The notes beneath the pieces were generated by a model that was not told the origin of the DNA, made no database searches, and saw only the letters and a list, made by a program, of their open reading frames with translations. Position numbers and translations under genes: made by a program. 64,000 bases of DNA from Rhodoferax sp. OV413. Lineage in GTDB: Bacteria > Pseudomonadota > Gammaproteobacteria > Burkholderiales > Burkholderiaceae_C. Below, piece after piece: positions 1 to 9,080 of this stretch. The stretch spans positions 1 to 64,000 of the forward strand of contig NZ_FNJA01000001.1 of NCBI RefSeq assembly GCF_900104385.1, in the 5' to 3' direction. Within the stretch, counting starts at the first letter, position 1; each line of letters begins with the position of its first letter.

Positions 1-88
1 GTCTGACTGGAGTTGCTGGTAATGGAGGACTTTTGTCATTTCTGCACCTTAGTTGAATAAGGTGTTGCACTTCAGATTTGAGTCCGCC

Positions 89-110
89 CAGCGCTGGCAG
101 CTATTTTTTC
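89..110 (-). repeat. Fragment of interspersed repeat (family A)
   Basis: A short copy just after the receptor gene stop. Read on the minus strand it has the family core ATAGCTGC followed by CAGCGCTGG. It closely matches the copy at 59051-59089. The rest of bases 1-88 shows nothing I can assign. Confidence 0.45.
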
Positions 111-2306
111 TTAAAAGTCGAAGCTGGCGCTGAGGTTGACGCTGCGGGGCGCCCCGGCCACCAGGTAGCCGTAGCCCGAGTAGCCGCCGACCGAAGCCCA
201 GTAGCTCTTGTTGGCCAGGTTGTCGACCCGCAGGCGCAGGGTGACGAGCTTGCCTTGCACCTCGGTCAGGTAGCGGGCGCCGGCGTCCAGCCGGGTCCAG
301 CCAGAGACCTTCAGCGTGTTGACCGCATCGGCGTAGCTGGCGCCGGTGTAGACCACGCGGCCATCGAGCGCCAGGCCGGGCACGCCGGGTACATCCCATT
401 CGGCGCCCAGATTGGCCTGGCGCTTGGGCACGCCGATGACTTGCTTGCCGTCGGTCGTGGCCGAGCCGGTGGACTTTTGCTCGGCGCTCAGCAAGGTTAG
501 GCCACCCAGCAGGCGCAGGCCGCGGGTGGCTTCGCCTTGCAGGGTCAGCTCCATGCCCTGGTGGCGGTCTTCTCCGCTGGCGCTGAAGACGTTGTTGCTG
601 ACGTTCAGAAAGTCGCGCGGCCGGGTCGTGTCAAACAGCGCCAGCGTGCCGCCAAAGCGGCCCGAGTCCCATTTCAGGCCGACTTCCTTTTGCTTGGAGA
701 TATAGGGCGACAGGGTTTCGCCCTTGTTCACGGCGGTGCTGGGCGCGGTGCTGCCCTGGGTCAGGCCTTCCACATAGTTGGCGTAGAGCGAGTACTGCTT
801 GTTGAGTTTGTAGACCACGCCGGCCATGGGGCTGAGGCGGCTCTTGTTGTAGTTGCTCGACAGTGCGCCGGTGCCGTAGTCGTAGTTGTCGATGTCCAGT
901 GTTTGGTGCCGTGCACCCAGGGTCAGCAGGGTGCTGCCGCCGAACAGCGACAAGGTGTCGCCCAGCGCCAGGCTGGTCATCTCGGTGCGCCCCGTCAATG
1001 CGGGCGAGGCCAGGGTATTGCCGGTGAAGGCAGGCGCGCTGATCGCCGGCAATGGGGTAGCCACCGGGTTGTACAGGTTGGTGCTTTGCTGGTTGCCAAA
1101 GTCCATGGCGTAGGCGTTCTTCTTCTCCAGCTTGAAGCTGGCGGCCGAGACCACCCATTCATGGCCGACCGAGCCGGTCTGGAACTTGCCGCGCAGGCCG
1201 GCCTCCGTAGTCAGCACGCTGTCTTTACGGGTGTTGTCGAAGCGGTAGGTGCTGCCGGCGCCGGTGCTGGCATCGCTCAGCACCAGGTTGGCCAGGGAAT
1301 TGGCCTCGCTGCTGCGGCGTGCGCCCAGGGCGGCCCAGGCGGTCAGGTGGTCGTTGATGTCGAACTCGCCGCGCAGCGTGCCGAACAGGTCGCGCTCGTT
1401 GGAATACGCGCCGGGCTGGGCCCAGTTGGTGGCGTTGTCGGGCGCTGCCGGCACGCTGGCCAGGGCGCTGATGTCGACGTTGGTGCGGGTTTCTTTGAGC
1501 TTGTTTTCCTGCCAGCCTATGTCGCCCGACAGGCGCACATCGCGGCTGCGCCAGTCCAGCGCGGCCGACAACAGGCCCAGCTGGCTGTCCTCTTTGTCGA
1601 CTGCGGTGCCTCCGTTGCGGGTGGCGGCGTTGACGCGGATGCCGGTGGCATTGTCCGGGCCGAAGCGGCGCGCGATGTCGGCCGACAAGGTGTTGGCGCC
1701 GCCGCTGCCGGTACCGACGGTGATGCGGTTCAGCGGCTCATTGGGCGCGCGCTTGGGCACCAGGTTGATCGAGCCGCCAATGCCGCCGCCGCCCGGGTTG
1801 GCGCCGTTCAGGAAGGTGGAGGCGCCGCGCAGCACTTCGACCCGCTCAAACAGCTCGGTGGCGATGTACTGGCGTGGCAGCAGGCTGTACATGCCGTTGT
1901 AGGCCACGTCGTCCGAGCTCAGCAGAAAGCCGCGGATGAAATAGGACTCCTGGAAGTTACCGAAACCCCGTGCCATGCGCACTGTGGGGTCGTTCTGCAG
2001 CACCTCGCCCACGCTCTTGGCCTGGCGGTCCTGGATCAGCTCATTGGTGTAGCTGGTGATGGAAAACGGCGTGTCCATGTTGTCTTTGGTGCCCAGGATG
2101 CCGGCCCGGCCGCCGCGCGCCACCTGGCCGCCGGCGTAGGGCTTGCTCAGGCCTTCGGCCGAGGCATCGGCGCTGGCATTGACCTGCACGGCGGACAGCG
2201 TGCCGGCACTGTCGCTGGTCGATTGCGCGTGGGCAGCGATGCTGGCCAGGGTGAGCAATACCGCGGATGCGACGGGCGCGGGTTGAAAGTTGCGGCGTTG
2301 TGCCAT
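111..2306 (-). CDS. TonB-dependent siderophore receptor
   Basis: This encodes an outer-membrane, TonB-energised receptor, most likely for a ferric siderophore, of 731 aa. The start at 2306 is chosen because it gives a classical signal peptide (residues 1-27, cleavage after AHA) and has an AAGGAA ribosome site just upstream; the frame stays open further upstream but there is no signal sequence there. The plug domain follows (about residues 60-165, with VGEVLQNDP and VEVLRGASTFLNG), then a 22-strand-type barrel ending in the aromatic terminus SASFDF. The overall pattern matches the FhuA/FpvA-type siderophore receptor family. No siderophore genes are in view, so the substrate is unknown. A Fur-box-like palindrome lies 245 bases upstream. 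Confidence 0.9.
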   Translation of the reverse strand: MAQRRNFQPAPVASAVLLTLASIAAHAQSTSDSAGTLSAVQVNASADASAEGLSKPYAGGQVARGGRAGILGTKDNMDTPFSITSYTNELIQDRQAKSVGEVLQNDPTVRMARGFGNFQESYFIRGFLLSSDDVAYNGMYSLLPRQYIATELFERVEVLRGASTFLNGANPGGGGIGGSINLVPKRAPNEPLNRITVGTGSGGANTLSADIARRFGPDNATGIRVNAATRNGGTAVDKEDSQLGLLSAALDWRSRDVRLSGDIGWQENKLKETRTNVDISALASVPAAPDNATNWAQPGAYSNERDLFGTLRGEFDINDHLTAWAALGARRSSEANSLANLVLSDASTGAGSTYRFDNTRKDSVLTTEAGLRGKFQTGSVGHEWVVSAASFKLEKKNAYAMDFGNQQSTNLYNPVATPLPAISAPAFTGNTLASPALTGRTEMTSLALGDTLSLFGGSTLLTLGARHQTLDIDNYDYGTGALSSNYNKSRLSPMAGVVYKLNKQYSLYANYVEGLTQGSTAPSTAVNKGETLSPYISKQKEVGLKWDSGRFGGTLALFDTTRPRDFLNVSNNVFSASGEDRHQGMELTLQGEATRGLRLLGGLTLLSAEQKSTGSATTDGKQVIGVPKRQANLGAEWDVPGVPGLALDGRVVYTGASYADAVNTLKVSGWTRLDAGARYLTEVQGKLVTLRLRVDNLANKSYWASVGGYSGYGYLVAGAPRSVNLSASFDF

Positions 2307-2348
2307 GGTGTTCCTTGCAGTTGAAGTTCGGCGGTTGCTATGGATAAA

Positions 2349-2390
2349 GTAGCTGCTCGCGCATATGGGATAAGCGCCAGAGGCCAATTT
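2349..2390 (+). repeat. Interspersed repeat (family A)
   Basis: A well-preserved copy with the left core AGCTGCTCGCGC, an AT-rich centre, and the right core AAGCGCCAGAGGCC. It lies in the presumed 5' leader of the receptor gene, between the Fur-like box and the start codon. Confidence 0.6.
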
Positions 2391-2551
2391 GGTACGGATG
2401 TGCCCCGCACCGTAGTCGCCGAAACAGGGGGAGGCCGGTAGGGCAAGCCCAGCACCGGCCCGGCGGCGCGTGGAGGCGGCGGGGCAAAGAGTTTGGCTGG
2501 CTGCACGCCCGGCAGGGCATCGGCTTGCAAGAGGAGGGAGTTTAGCTTCGT

Positions 2552-2570
2552 AATGCGATTTATTCGCATT
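2552..2570 (-). promoter_or_regulatory. Fur-box-like palindrome
   Basis: AATGCGATTTATTCGCATT has perfect 7-base arms (AATGCGA/TCGCATT) and a 5-base AT centre, close to the AATGAGAATnATTCTCATT form of Fur boxes. It lies upstream of the siderophore receptor, as expected for iron repression. The 245-base distance to the start codon implies a long leader, part of which is a repeat element. Confidence 0.55.
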
Positions 2571-2869
2571 TGACGGCGGGTTTGTACCCATGCTTTACCG
2601 CGCGCAAGCCCAAAAAACAACAGCCATCCGCGCTATGGTGGTTGACCGGTGGCTCAGCGGCCGTGGTTCTGCAGCGCTACAGGCAAGCCACCTGGCGGTG
2701 CATGGCCCGATGCCCGTCTTGCATGCCAGAGACTTGTATCGGCATTGGCCGGCCAGGGGCTTTGTGGTTACATTCGCCGGCTTGCACGCGGCACCCTTAT
2801 TGCTTACGTTTTGCTACAAACTACGCTTATTTGATTTTTACCTCTTACTGCCTCTACCGGACAAAACAC

Positions 2870-4564
2870 ATGCCTTCTCCCTCTCGACTCAAGTCTTTGT
2901 CCATTTCCAGCCGCCTTGGCCTTGGCTTCGGCTGCATGCTGGTACTGGTGATTGCCGTGGCCGCTGTGGGCCAGATCTCCGCCGGCATGGTGAACGGGCA
3001 AATGCGCCAGATCACCGGCACCAACGCCACCAAGACGCGGCTGGTCAACAGCATGCTGGAAAGCGTCAGCACCCTGGGTATCCAGAGCCGCTCGGCCGCT
3101 ATGCTGACCGAAATCGACACCAAGCGCTCGGCTGAACTGGTCAAGCAAGTGCAGCAGACCCTGGATCAGTACGACAAGCGCGAAGCCGCGTTGACCGAGC
3201 TGTTCAAGGCGGCAGACACCTCATCCGCCGAACAGAAGCTCCTGAAGGACATTGGCGACATCGGCCGCAAGACCCGGCCTGATCTGCTCGAAGCCATGAA
3301 GGCCTCGGCAGACGGCGACAGCGTGGCCGCCACCACCGGCTTGATGAGCCGGGTCGACCCCAGCGAAGCCACCTGGCGCGCCAAGCTGGCCGAGCTGATC
3401 GAGCTGCAGAACACCTTGAACAACGACACCACGGCCTCGGCCGAGCTGACCCAAAGCCGTGCCCGGTTGACCGGCGGCCTGCTGGTCTTGCTGTCGCTGG
3501 CCCTGGGCGGCCTGATCGCCTGGCGCATCACCGGCAGCATCACCCAGCCGATTGGCCGTGCGGTGGTGGTGGCCGAGCGGATTGCCCGCGGCGACCTGAC
3601 CTCGCAGGTTGAGGTGCGCATCCATGACGAAACCGGTCGCCTGCTGGAAGCCATTGCCGCCATGCAGGACCGGCTGCGCGCCATGGTCGGCGACATCGGC
3701 CAGACGGCAGAGTCGATCCAGGTGGCCAGCGCCGAGGTGGCCTCGGGCAATCTGGACCTGAGCCAGCGCACCGAGCAAGCGGCCAGCAACCTGCAGGGCG
3801 CGGCCACGGCTTTGTCGGACCTGACCGGCACGGTCAGCCACAGCGCGGGCTCGGCCCGCCAGGCGAACCAGCTGGCAGCCAGCGCATCCGAAGTCGCCAC
3901 CCGCGGCGGCGAGGTGGTGCTGCAGGTGGTCAAGACCATGGACGAGATCAGCACCAGCTCGAAGAAGATCGCCGACATCATCAGCGTGATCGACGGCATC
4001 GCCTTCCAGACGAATATCCTGGCGCTGAATGCGGCGGTTGAAGCCGCCCGTGCCGGCGAACAAGGCCGTGGCTTTGCGGTGGTGGCCAGCGAAGTGCGTA
4101 GCCTGGCCGTGCGCGCAGCCACGGCGGCCCGCGAGATCAAGGCCTTGATCGGCACCAGCGTGGAGCGGGTGCAGGTGGGCAACGACCTGGCCAGCCATGC
4201 GGGCCAGACCATCCAGGAACTGGTGCAGTCGGTCAAGCGGGTGTCGGACATCATGGCCGAGATCACCTCGGCCACCGAAGAGCAAAGCCAGCGCATCGGC
4301 TCGGTCAGCCATTCGATGGAGCAACTGGAAAACGTCACCCAGCAGAATGCCGCCTTGGTGGAAGAGGGCGCGGCCGCCGCCGACAGCCTGCAGGATCAGG
4401 CCGGCAAGCTGACCCAGATGGTGCATGCCTTCCGCCTCAGTCGCGAAACCACCGATGGCCGCACCTGGCAAGAAAATGCCCAACCGGTGGCCGCACCACC
4501 GATTCCAACCAAGCCCGCTGCGGCGCTGGCCCGGGCCTCCGTACCGGCGCTGCCCCGCCGCTGA
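2870..4564 (+). CDS. Methyl-accepting chemotaxis protein
   Basis: A membrane chemoreceptor of 564 aa that passes ligand signals to CheA/CheW. The chosen ATG places the first membrane helix at about residues 14-36 ([20 protein letters not shown]). A periplasmic four-helix-bundle-type domain follows, then a second helix near residues 195-215 ([17 protein letters not shown]), a HAMP linker, and the MCP signalling domain. The signalling hairpin tip ([20 protein letters not shown]) is canonical. The C-terminus is Ala/Pro-rich and I see no NWETF-like CheR tether. No ligand can be named. It stands alone next to pssA rather than in a che operon. Confidence 0.92.
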   Translation: MPSPSRLKSLSISSRLGLGFGCMLVLVIAVAAVGQISAGMVNGQMRQITGTNATKTRLVNSMLESVSTLGIQSRSAAMLTEIDTKRSAELVKQVQQTLDQYDKREAALTELFKAADTSSAEQKLLKDIGDIGRKTRPDLLEAMKASADGDSVAATTGLMSRVDPSEATWRAKLAELIELQNTLNNDTTASAELTQSRARLTGGLLVLLSLALGGLIAWRITGSITQPIGRAVVVAERIARGDLTSQVEVRIHDETGRLLEAIAAMQDRLRAMVGDIGQTAESIQVASAEVASGNLDLSQRTEQAASNLQGAATALSDLTGTVSHSAGSARQANQLAASASEVATRGGEVVLQVVKTMDEISTSSKKIADIISVIDGIAFQTNILALNAAVEAARAGEQGRGFAVVASEVRSLAVRAATAAREIKALIGTSVERVQVGNDLASHAGQTIQELVQSVKRVSDIMAEITSATEEQSQRIGSVSHSMEQLENVTQQNAALVEEGAAAADSLQDQAGKLTQMVHAFRLSRETTDGRTWQENAQPVAAPPIPTKPAAALARASVPALPRR

Positions 4565-4576
4565 GTCCACCCAAGC

Positions 4577-4607
4577 ACACCGGCGCCAGTGGCGAAAAGG
4601 CCGGTGT
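4577..4607 (+). other. Inverted repeat after the chemotaxis gene
   Basis: Perfect 8-base arms ACACCGGC and GCCGGTGT flank a 15-base loop, 13 bases after the stop codon. There is no T-run, so it is a possible mRNA 3'-end hairpin rather than a clear intrinsic terminator. Confidence 0.35.
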
Positions 4608-4756
4608 ACTGGCTTACACTCGACCGGATGCGGTGTATTTTTGCAAGCCTGCACGTGTGAAGCACGGATGCACCTGCCCCCAAAGCCTCTTCTTTTTTAA
4701 CGCGCACGGTGCAGCAAGCCGTGCCGCGCCATTTCTTTTTTGACAGGCGACCCGCC

Positions 4757-5572
4757 ATGCATAACGGCAAAGACTCCAGCCTCACCTCCAACCCCGAAGT
4801 CCTGGTGCGCAAGCGCCGCAAGGGCATCTACATCCTGCCGAATCTGTTTACGCTGGCGGCCTTGTTTGGTGGCTTCTATGCCATCGTGATGGCGGTGAAC
4901 GGCCGCTTCGACCAGGCCGCGGTCGGCGTGTTCTGTGCCATGGTGCTCGACAGCCTGGACGGCCGCGTGGCCCGCATGACCAATACCCAGAGCGCGTTTG
5001 GCGAGCAGATGGATTCGCTGTCCGACATGGTGTCGTTTGGCGCTGCACCGGCGCTGATCGCCTACATCTGGTCGCTGAAAGACCTGGGCCGCTGGGGCTG
5101 GATCGCAGCCTTTGTCTACTGCGCCTGCGCGGCTTTGCGGTTGGCCCGTTTCAATGTGAATACCGGGGTGGTCGACAAGCGCTACTTCCAGGGCTTGCCA
5201 TCGCCTGCAGCCGCCGCCTTGATGGCCGGTTTTATCTGGCTGATGAACGACCAGGAGGTCGCGGGTGCGCATGTGGCCTGGCTGATGTTCGCGCTGGCGC
5301 TGTACTCTGGCCTGAGCATGGTGACCAATGCGCCGTTCTACAGCTTCAAGGACGTGCAGATGAAGAAGAGCGTGCCGTTTGCGGTGATCGTGATGATCGC
5401 GCTGGGCATTGCCATCATCAACATCCATCCGCCCATCGTGCTGTTCGGCGCATTTGTGATCTACGGCTTCAGCGGCTACGGCGTGTACGCCTGGCGCAAG
5501 TTCAAGGGCGTGCAGACCAGCGTCATCAGCACCTCGAAGGACGAACCCGATGAGCGCGGCCTGCACAAATAG
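4757..5572 (+). CDS. pssA: CDP-diacylglycerol--serine O-phosphatidyltransferase
   Basis: This inner-membrane enzyme makes phosphatidylserine from CDP-diacylglycerol and serine, the first step to phosphatidylethanolamine. The CDP-alcohol phosphotransferase signature DG-x2-AR-x8-G-x3-D-x3-D is complete at about residues 65-88 (DSLDGRVARM ... GEQMDSLSD). Several hydrophobic segments follow, and the 271 aa length is usual for the Bacillus-type (subclass II) enzyme. The ATG at 4757 is preferred over an in-frame start 16 codons upstream because the extra residues lack family character. In related bacteria pssA commonly precedes leuA, as here, but the usual psd and ilvC neighbours are absent upstream. 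Confidence 0.93.
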   Translation: MHNGKDSSLTSNPEVLVRKRRKGIYILPNLFTLAALFGGFYAIVMAVNGRFDQAAVGVFCAMVLDSLDGRVARMTNTQSAFGEQMDSLSDMVSFGAAPALIAYIWSLKDLGRWGWIAAFVYCACAALRLARFNVNTGVVDKRYFQGLPSPAAAALMAGFIWLMNDQEVAGAHVAWLMFALALYSGLSMVTNAPFYSFKDVQMKKSVPFAVIVMIALGIAIINIHPPIVLFGAFVIYGFSGYGVYAWRKFKGVQTSVISTSKDEPDERGLHK

Positions 5573-5573
5573 G

Positions 5574-5671
5574 GCTCACCCCCAGGCTGCAGTGCTGCGC
5601 ACTTTTCGCCAACCCCCTTGCAGGGGGCAACACCAGCAGCCTGGCAAAGCCAGCTCTGCGGTGTTTCTGGA
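5574..5671. repeat. Palindrome-rich intergenic element between pssA and leuA
   Basis: This stretch begins right after the pssA stop. It contains CCCCCTTGCAGGGGG and a second hairpin pairing ACACC(A)GCAG with CTGCGGTGT around CTGGCAAAGCCAG. From memory it resembles a long repeat found between genes in Comamonadaceae; only one copy is in this window, so its repeat nature is not shown here. It could terminate pssA transcription. Confidence 0.4.
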
Positions 5672-5675
5672 ATGC

Positions 5676-5703
5676 TTGCGTTTAGCCTGAAGCTAAGTAG
5701 TTA
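5676..5703 (+). promoter_or_regulatory. Candidate sigma-70 promoter of the leu operon
   Basis: TTGCGT at 5676-5681 and TAGTTA at 5698-5703 are separated by 16 bases. Transcription from about 5710 would produce a leader RNA containing the leucine leader peptide and attenuator. The match is only moderate. Confidence 0.3.
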
Positions 5704-5726
5704 AAACGCAGTTAGAATTCGTAGCT

Positions 5727-5780
5727 ATGAACAAGATTTCGCTAGCCCTACTACTGATCCCCTCCGGGCGGAGACGGTAG
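5727..5780 (+). CDS. leuL: Leucine leader peptide (attenuation)
   Basis: A 17-codon reading frame, [17 protein letters not shown], carries four Leu codons within five (CTA GCC CTA CTA CTG). CTA is uncommon in the GC-rich genes around it, so the run should stall ribosomes when charged leucyl-tRNA is scarce. It ends 21 bases before a strong hairpin-T terminator and 94 bases before leuA. This is the classic layout of a leucine operon attenuator. I see no strong ribosome site, only AGAATT-like bases upstream. Confidence 0.75.
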   Translation: MNKISLALLLIPSGRRR

Positions 5781-5801
5781 CGCACGCGCAATTCCAGTCA
5801 C

Positions 5802-5836
5802 AACGGCCCGTATGCACCAGCAACGGGCCGTTTTTC
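5802..5836 (+). terminator. Intrinsic attenuator of the leu operon
   Basis: AACGGCCCGT (5802-5811) pairs with ACGGGCCGTT (5823-5832), followed by TTTTT. It lies between the leader peptide and leuA, so it should end transcription unless translation of the leader stalls at its Leu codons. Confidence 0.8.
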
Positions 5837-5874
5837 ATTGGGTTGCTGGTTTTAGAAACTTGAGAGAAGTCACC

Positions 5875-7509
5875 ATGTTGAAGCAACCTGCCAGCAAATA
5901 CCCAGCCTTCCCGCCCATCGCTTTGCGTGACCGCACCTGGCCCAACGCCCAGTTGACCCAGGCCCCGGTCTGGCTCAGCACCGACCTGCGCGACGGCAAC
6001 CAGGCACTGATCGAGCCGATGGACATGGCGCGCAAGCTGCGCATGTTTGGGCATTTGCTGCAGATTGGTTTCAAGGAAATCGAGGTCGGTTTCCCGGCCG
6101 CTTCGCAGATCGAATTTGACTTCGTGCGCCGCCTTATTGACGACAACATGGTGCCCGACGACGTGACCATCCAGGTCATGACACCCGCCAAGGAACCCTT
6201 GATCCGCCGCACCATGGAAGCCCTGGTCGGCGCCAAGCGCGCCATCGTCCACATGTACAACGCCACCTCGCCCTTGATGCGCCGCGTGGTGCTGGGCATG
6301 GACGAAGACCAGATCGTCGAATTGGCCACCAGCCACGCCCGGCAGATCCAGGACTTGGCGCGCCAACAGCCGGTCACGCAGTGGACCTTCCAGTATTCGC
6401 CCGAGCATTTTTCCGGTACCGAGTTGGCATTTTCCAAGCGCGTGATCGACGCGGTCACCGATGTTTGGCAGCCGACTCCGGCTCAGCCCTGCATCATCAA
6501 CTTGCCGACCACCGTCGAGCATTCCACGCCCAACGTGTTTGCCGACATGATCGAGTGGATGGACCGCAACTTGGCGCGGCGCGACAGCATCGTGCTGTCG
6601 GTGCACCCCCACAACGACCGCGGCACCGGCGTGGCAGCGGCCGAATTGGCCATGATGGCGGGAGCCCAGCGGGTGGAAGGCTGCTTGTTCGGCAACGGCG
6701 AGCGCACTGGCAATGTGGATATTGTGAATATCGCGTTGAACCTCTACACCCAGGGTGTTCCCCCCCAGTTGGACTTCTCGCAGATCGACGATATCCGCCG
6801 CATGGTCGAGCACTGCAACCAACTGCCGGTGCACCCGCGCCACCCCTATGTGGGCGAGCTGGTCTACACGTCTTTTTCCGGCACCCACCAGGACGCGATC
6901 AAGAAGGCTTTTGCCCTGCACACCGAAGACGCGGTCTGGGCGATACCCTACTTGCCTATCGACCCGAAAGACTTGGGCCGCAGCTACGAGGCGGTGATCC
7001 GCGTCAACAGCCAGTCGGGCAAGGGCGGCATGGCGTATTTGCTGGAAACCGAGTACGGCCTGGAGTTGCCGCGCCGCTTGCAGATCGAGTTCAGCCAGAT
7101 CGTGCAGGCCGTGATGGACGGCGCCAACAAGGAACTCACGGCGCAGGATTTGTGGGAGCTGTTCCAGCGCGAATACGGTACCGCCAGCATCGCCACACCC
7201 ATTGTTCCAGCAGCGGGGCAGGGCGTGGGGCCTATCGATGCCTTTGTGAACCACCTGAATGCCACCGGCGCCACCCAGGTCCGGGTGCTGGACTACCACG
7301 AACACGCCTTGGGCGCCGGCGCCAATGCCCAGGCCGTGGCCTATCTGGAACTGCGGATCGACGAGCAGCACACCGTGTTTGGCGTGGGCATGGACTCGAA
7401 TATCGTGTCGGCTTCGCTGAAGGCGATTCTCTCGGGCTTGCAGCGCGCCCAAAGCCATGCGATTAAGCGCGAAAATACAGGGCTTGCCGAAGAACCGGCA
7501 TCCGTCTAA
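5875..7509 (+). CDS. leuA: 2-isopropylmalate synthase, long (type 2) form
   Basis: This enzyme condenses acetyl-CoA with 2-oxoisovalerate, the committed step of leucine synthesis. The protein has 544 aa. The TIM-barrel domain carries DLRDGNQAL near residue 40 and the metal-binding HPHNDRG near residue 245. The C-terminal part, with a G-rich [20 protein letters not shown] segment, is the LeuA dimer/regulatory domain that senses leucine. The ATG at 5875 has GAGAGAAG upstream. The sequence type matches the long LeuA class known from actinobacteria, fungi and many proteobacteria. It sits behind the attenuator and 24 bases before a second, shorter LeuA. Confidence 0.93.
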   Translation: MLKQPASKYPAFPPIALRDRTWPNAQLTQAPVWLSTDLRDGNQALIEPMDMARKLRMFGHLLQIGFKEIEVGFPAASQIEFDFVRRLIDDNMVPDDVTIQVMTPAKEPLIRRTMEALVGAKRAIVHMYNATSPLMRRVVLGMDEDQIVELATSHARQIQDLARQQPVTQWTFQYSPEHFSGTELAFSKRVIDAVTDVWQPTPAQPCIINLPTTVEHSTPNVFADMIEWMDRNLARRDSIVLSVHPHNDRGTGVAAAELAMMAGAQRVEGCLFGNGERTGNVDIVNIALNLYTQGVPPQLDFSQIDDIRRMVEHCNQLPVHPRHPYVGELVYTSFSGTHQDAIKKAFALHTEDAVWAIPYLPIDPKDLGRSYEAVIRVNSQSGKGGMAYLLETEYGLELPRRLQIEFSQIVQAVMDGANKELTAQDLWELFQREYGTASIATPIVPAAGQGVGPIDAFVNHLNATGATQVRVLDYHEHALGAGANAQAVAYLELRIDEQHTVFGVGMDSNIVSASLKAILSGLQRAQSHAIKRENTGLAEEPASV

Positions 7510-7533
7510 AACTAGAACCCACAGGAGCTCTCC

Positions 7534-9072
7534 ATGGCCGACAAACTCATCATTTTTGACACCACCTTGCGTGACGGCGAGCAGTCACCCGGCGCGTCCA
7601 TGACGCGCGACGAAAAGCTGCGCATTGCGCGCCAGCTGGAACGCCTCAAGGTGGATGTGATCGAAGCTGGCTTCCCCGCCAGCTCCATCGGTGACTTCGA
7701 GGCCGTGCAGGCGATTGCCCGGGCCATCAAGGACTCGACCGTCTGCGGCCTGTCGCGCGCCAACGACCGCGATATTTCGCGCGCCGCCGAAGCCTTGAAG
7801 GACGCGGCCAGCGCGCGCATCCACACCTTCATCGCGACTTCGCCGCTGCACATGGAGAAAAAGCTGCGCATGACGCCCGACCAGGTGTTCGAGCAGGCCA
7901 AGCAGGCGGTGCGCTTTGCGCGCAACCTGGTCGCCGATGTGGAGTTCAGCCCCGAAGACGGCTACCGCAGCGACATGGACTTTTTGTGCCGCGTACTGGA
8001 GGCCGTGATCACCGAGGGCGCGACCACCATCAATGTGCCCGATACCGTGGGCTATGCGATCCCTGAGCTGTACGGCAACTTCATCAAAACCCTGCGCGAG
8101 CGCATTCCGAACAGCGACAAGGCCATCTGGTCGGTGCACTGCCATAACGACCTGGGCATGGCGGTGGCGAATTCGCTGGCCGGCGTCAAGTTGGGCGGCG
8201 CACGCCAGGTGGAGTGCACCATCAACGGCCTGGGCGAGCGCGCCGGCAATTGCTCGCTGGAAGAAATCGTCATGGCGGTGAAGACCCGGCGCGACTATTT
8301 TGGCCTGGAGCTGGGCATCGATGCCAAGCACATCCTGGCCACCAGCCGCATGGTCAGCCAGACCACCGGTTTCGTGGTGCAGCCCAACAAGGCGGTGGTC
8401 GGCGCGAACGCGTTTGCCCATGCCTCTGGCATCCACCAGGACGGCGTGCTCAAGGCGCGTGACACCTATGAAATCATGCGTGCCGAAGACGTGGGCTGGA
8501 GCCACAACAAGATCGTGCTGGGCAAGCTGAGCGGCCGCAATGCCTTCAAGCAGCGCCTGCAGGACCTGGGTGTGACCATGGACAGCGAGGCCGACATCAA
8601 CGCCGCCTTTGCCCGTTTCAAGGAACTGGCCGACCGCAAGAGCGAAATCTTTGACGAAGACATCCTGGCTCTGGTCAGCGACGAGAGCATCGACCACGCG
8701 AGCGAGCAATACACCTTTGTCTCGCTGTCGCAGCACAGCGAAACCGGGGAGCGCCCGCAGGCGACGGTGGTGTTCACCGCCAACGGCAAGGAAGTCAAGG
8801 GCGAGTCCGACGGCAACGGCCCGGTGGATGCATCCCTGAAGGCCATCGAAACCCATGTGCAAAGCGGTGCAGAGATGGTGCTGTACTCGGTCAACGCCAT
8901 CAGCGGCTCGACCGAAAGCCAGGGCGAAGTGACGGTGCGGCTACAGAACAGCGGCCGGGTGGTGAACGGCACGGGCTCGGACCCTGACATCGTGGTCGCT
9001 TCGGCCAAGGCCTACCTGAGCGCGCTGAACAAGCTGCAGAGCAAGGCCGATCGCGTCGCAGCACAGGGCTGA
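7534..9072 (+). CDS. leuA: 2-isopropylmalate synthase, type 1 form
   Basis: A second LeuA of 512 aa, of the E. coli-like type 1 class. It begins with the family signature [18 protein letters not shown], has the metal site [14 protein letters not shown], the [19 protein letters not shown] motif, and a complete C-terminal regulatory domain. AGGAG lies just upstream of the ATG. Both this gene and the preceding long LeuA look intact, so the operon encodes two enzymes of different subfamilies for the same step. One may differ in leucine feedback or act on another 2-oxoacid; the sequence alone does not say which. Confidence 0.93.
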   Translation: MADKLIIFDTTLRDGEQSPGASMTRDEKLRIARQLERLKVDVIEAGFPASSIGDFEAVQAIARAIKDSTVCGLSRANDRDISRAAEALKDAASARIHTFIATSPLHMEKKLRMTPDQVFEQAKQAVRFARNLVADVEFSPEDGYRSDMDFLCRVLEAVITEGATTINVPDTVGYAIPELYGNFIKTLRERIPNSDKAIWSVHCHNDLGMAVANSLAGVKLGGARQVECTINGLGERAGNCSLEEIVMAVKTRRDYFGLELGIDAKHILATSRMVSQTTGFVVQPNKAVVGANAFAHASGIHQDGVLKARDTYEIMRAEDVGWSHNKIVLGKLSGRNAFKQRLQDLGVTMDSEADINAAFARFKELADRKSEIFDEDILALVSDESIDHASEQYTFVSLSQHSETGERPQATVVFTANGKEVKGESDGNGPVDASLKAIETHVQSGAEMVLYSVNAISGSTESQGEVTVRLQNSGRVVNGTGSDPDIVVASAKAYLSALNKLQSKADRVAAQG

Positions 9073-9080
9073 TCGGGCTG

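Larger units (their letters stand above)
2307..2869. other. Divergent intergenic region, receptor / chemotaxis gene
   Basis: This 563-base gap separates two divergent genes. It contains a family A repeat (2349-2390) and a Fur-box-like palindrome (2552-2570). The frames of both neighbours run open into it, but the added residues look non-coding (no signal or domain match). I find no convincing sigma-70 or sigma-28 promoter for the chemotaxis gene. Confidence 0.5.

Noticed and set aside
537-2324. Long open frame antisense to the siderophore receptor gene
   Set aside because: It is a shadow of the receptor frame in GC-rich DNA, with no domain, ribosome site or biased composition. Similar shadows oppose pssA, selO, copA and the helicase.
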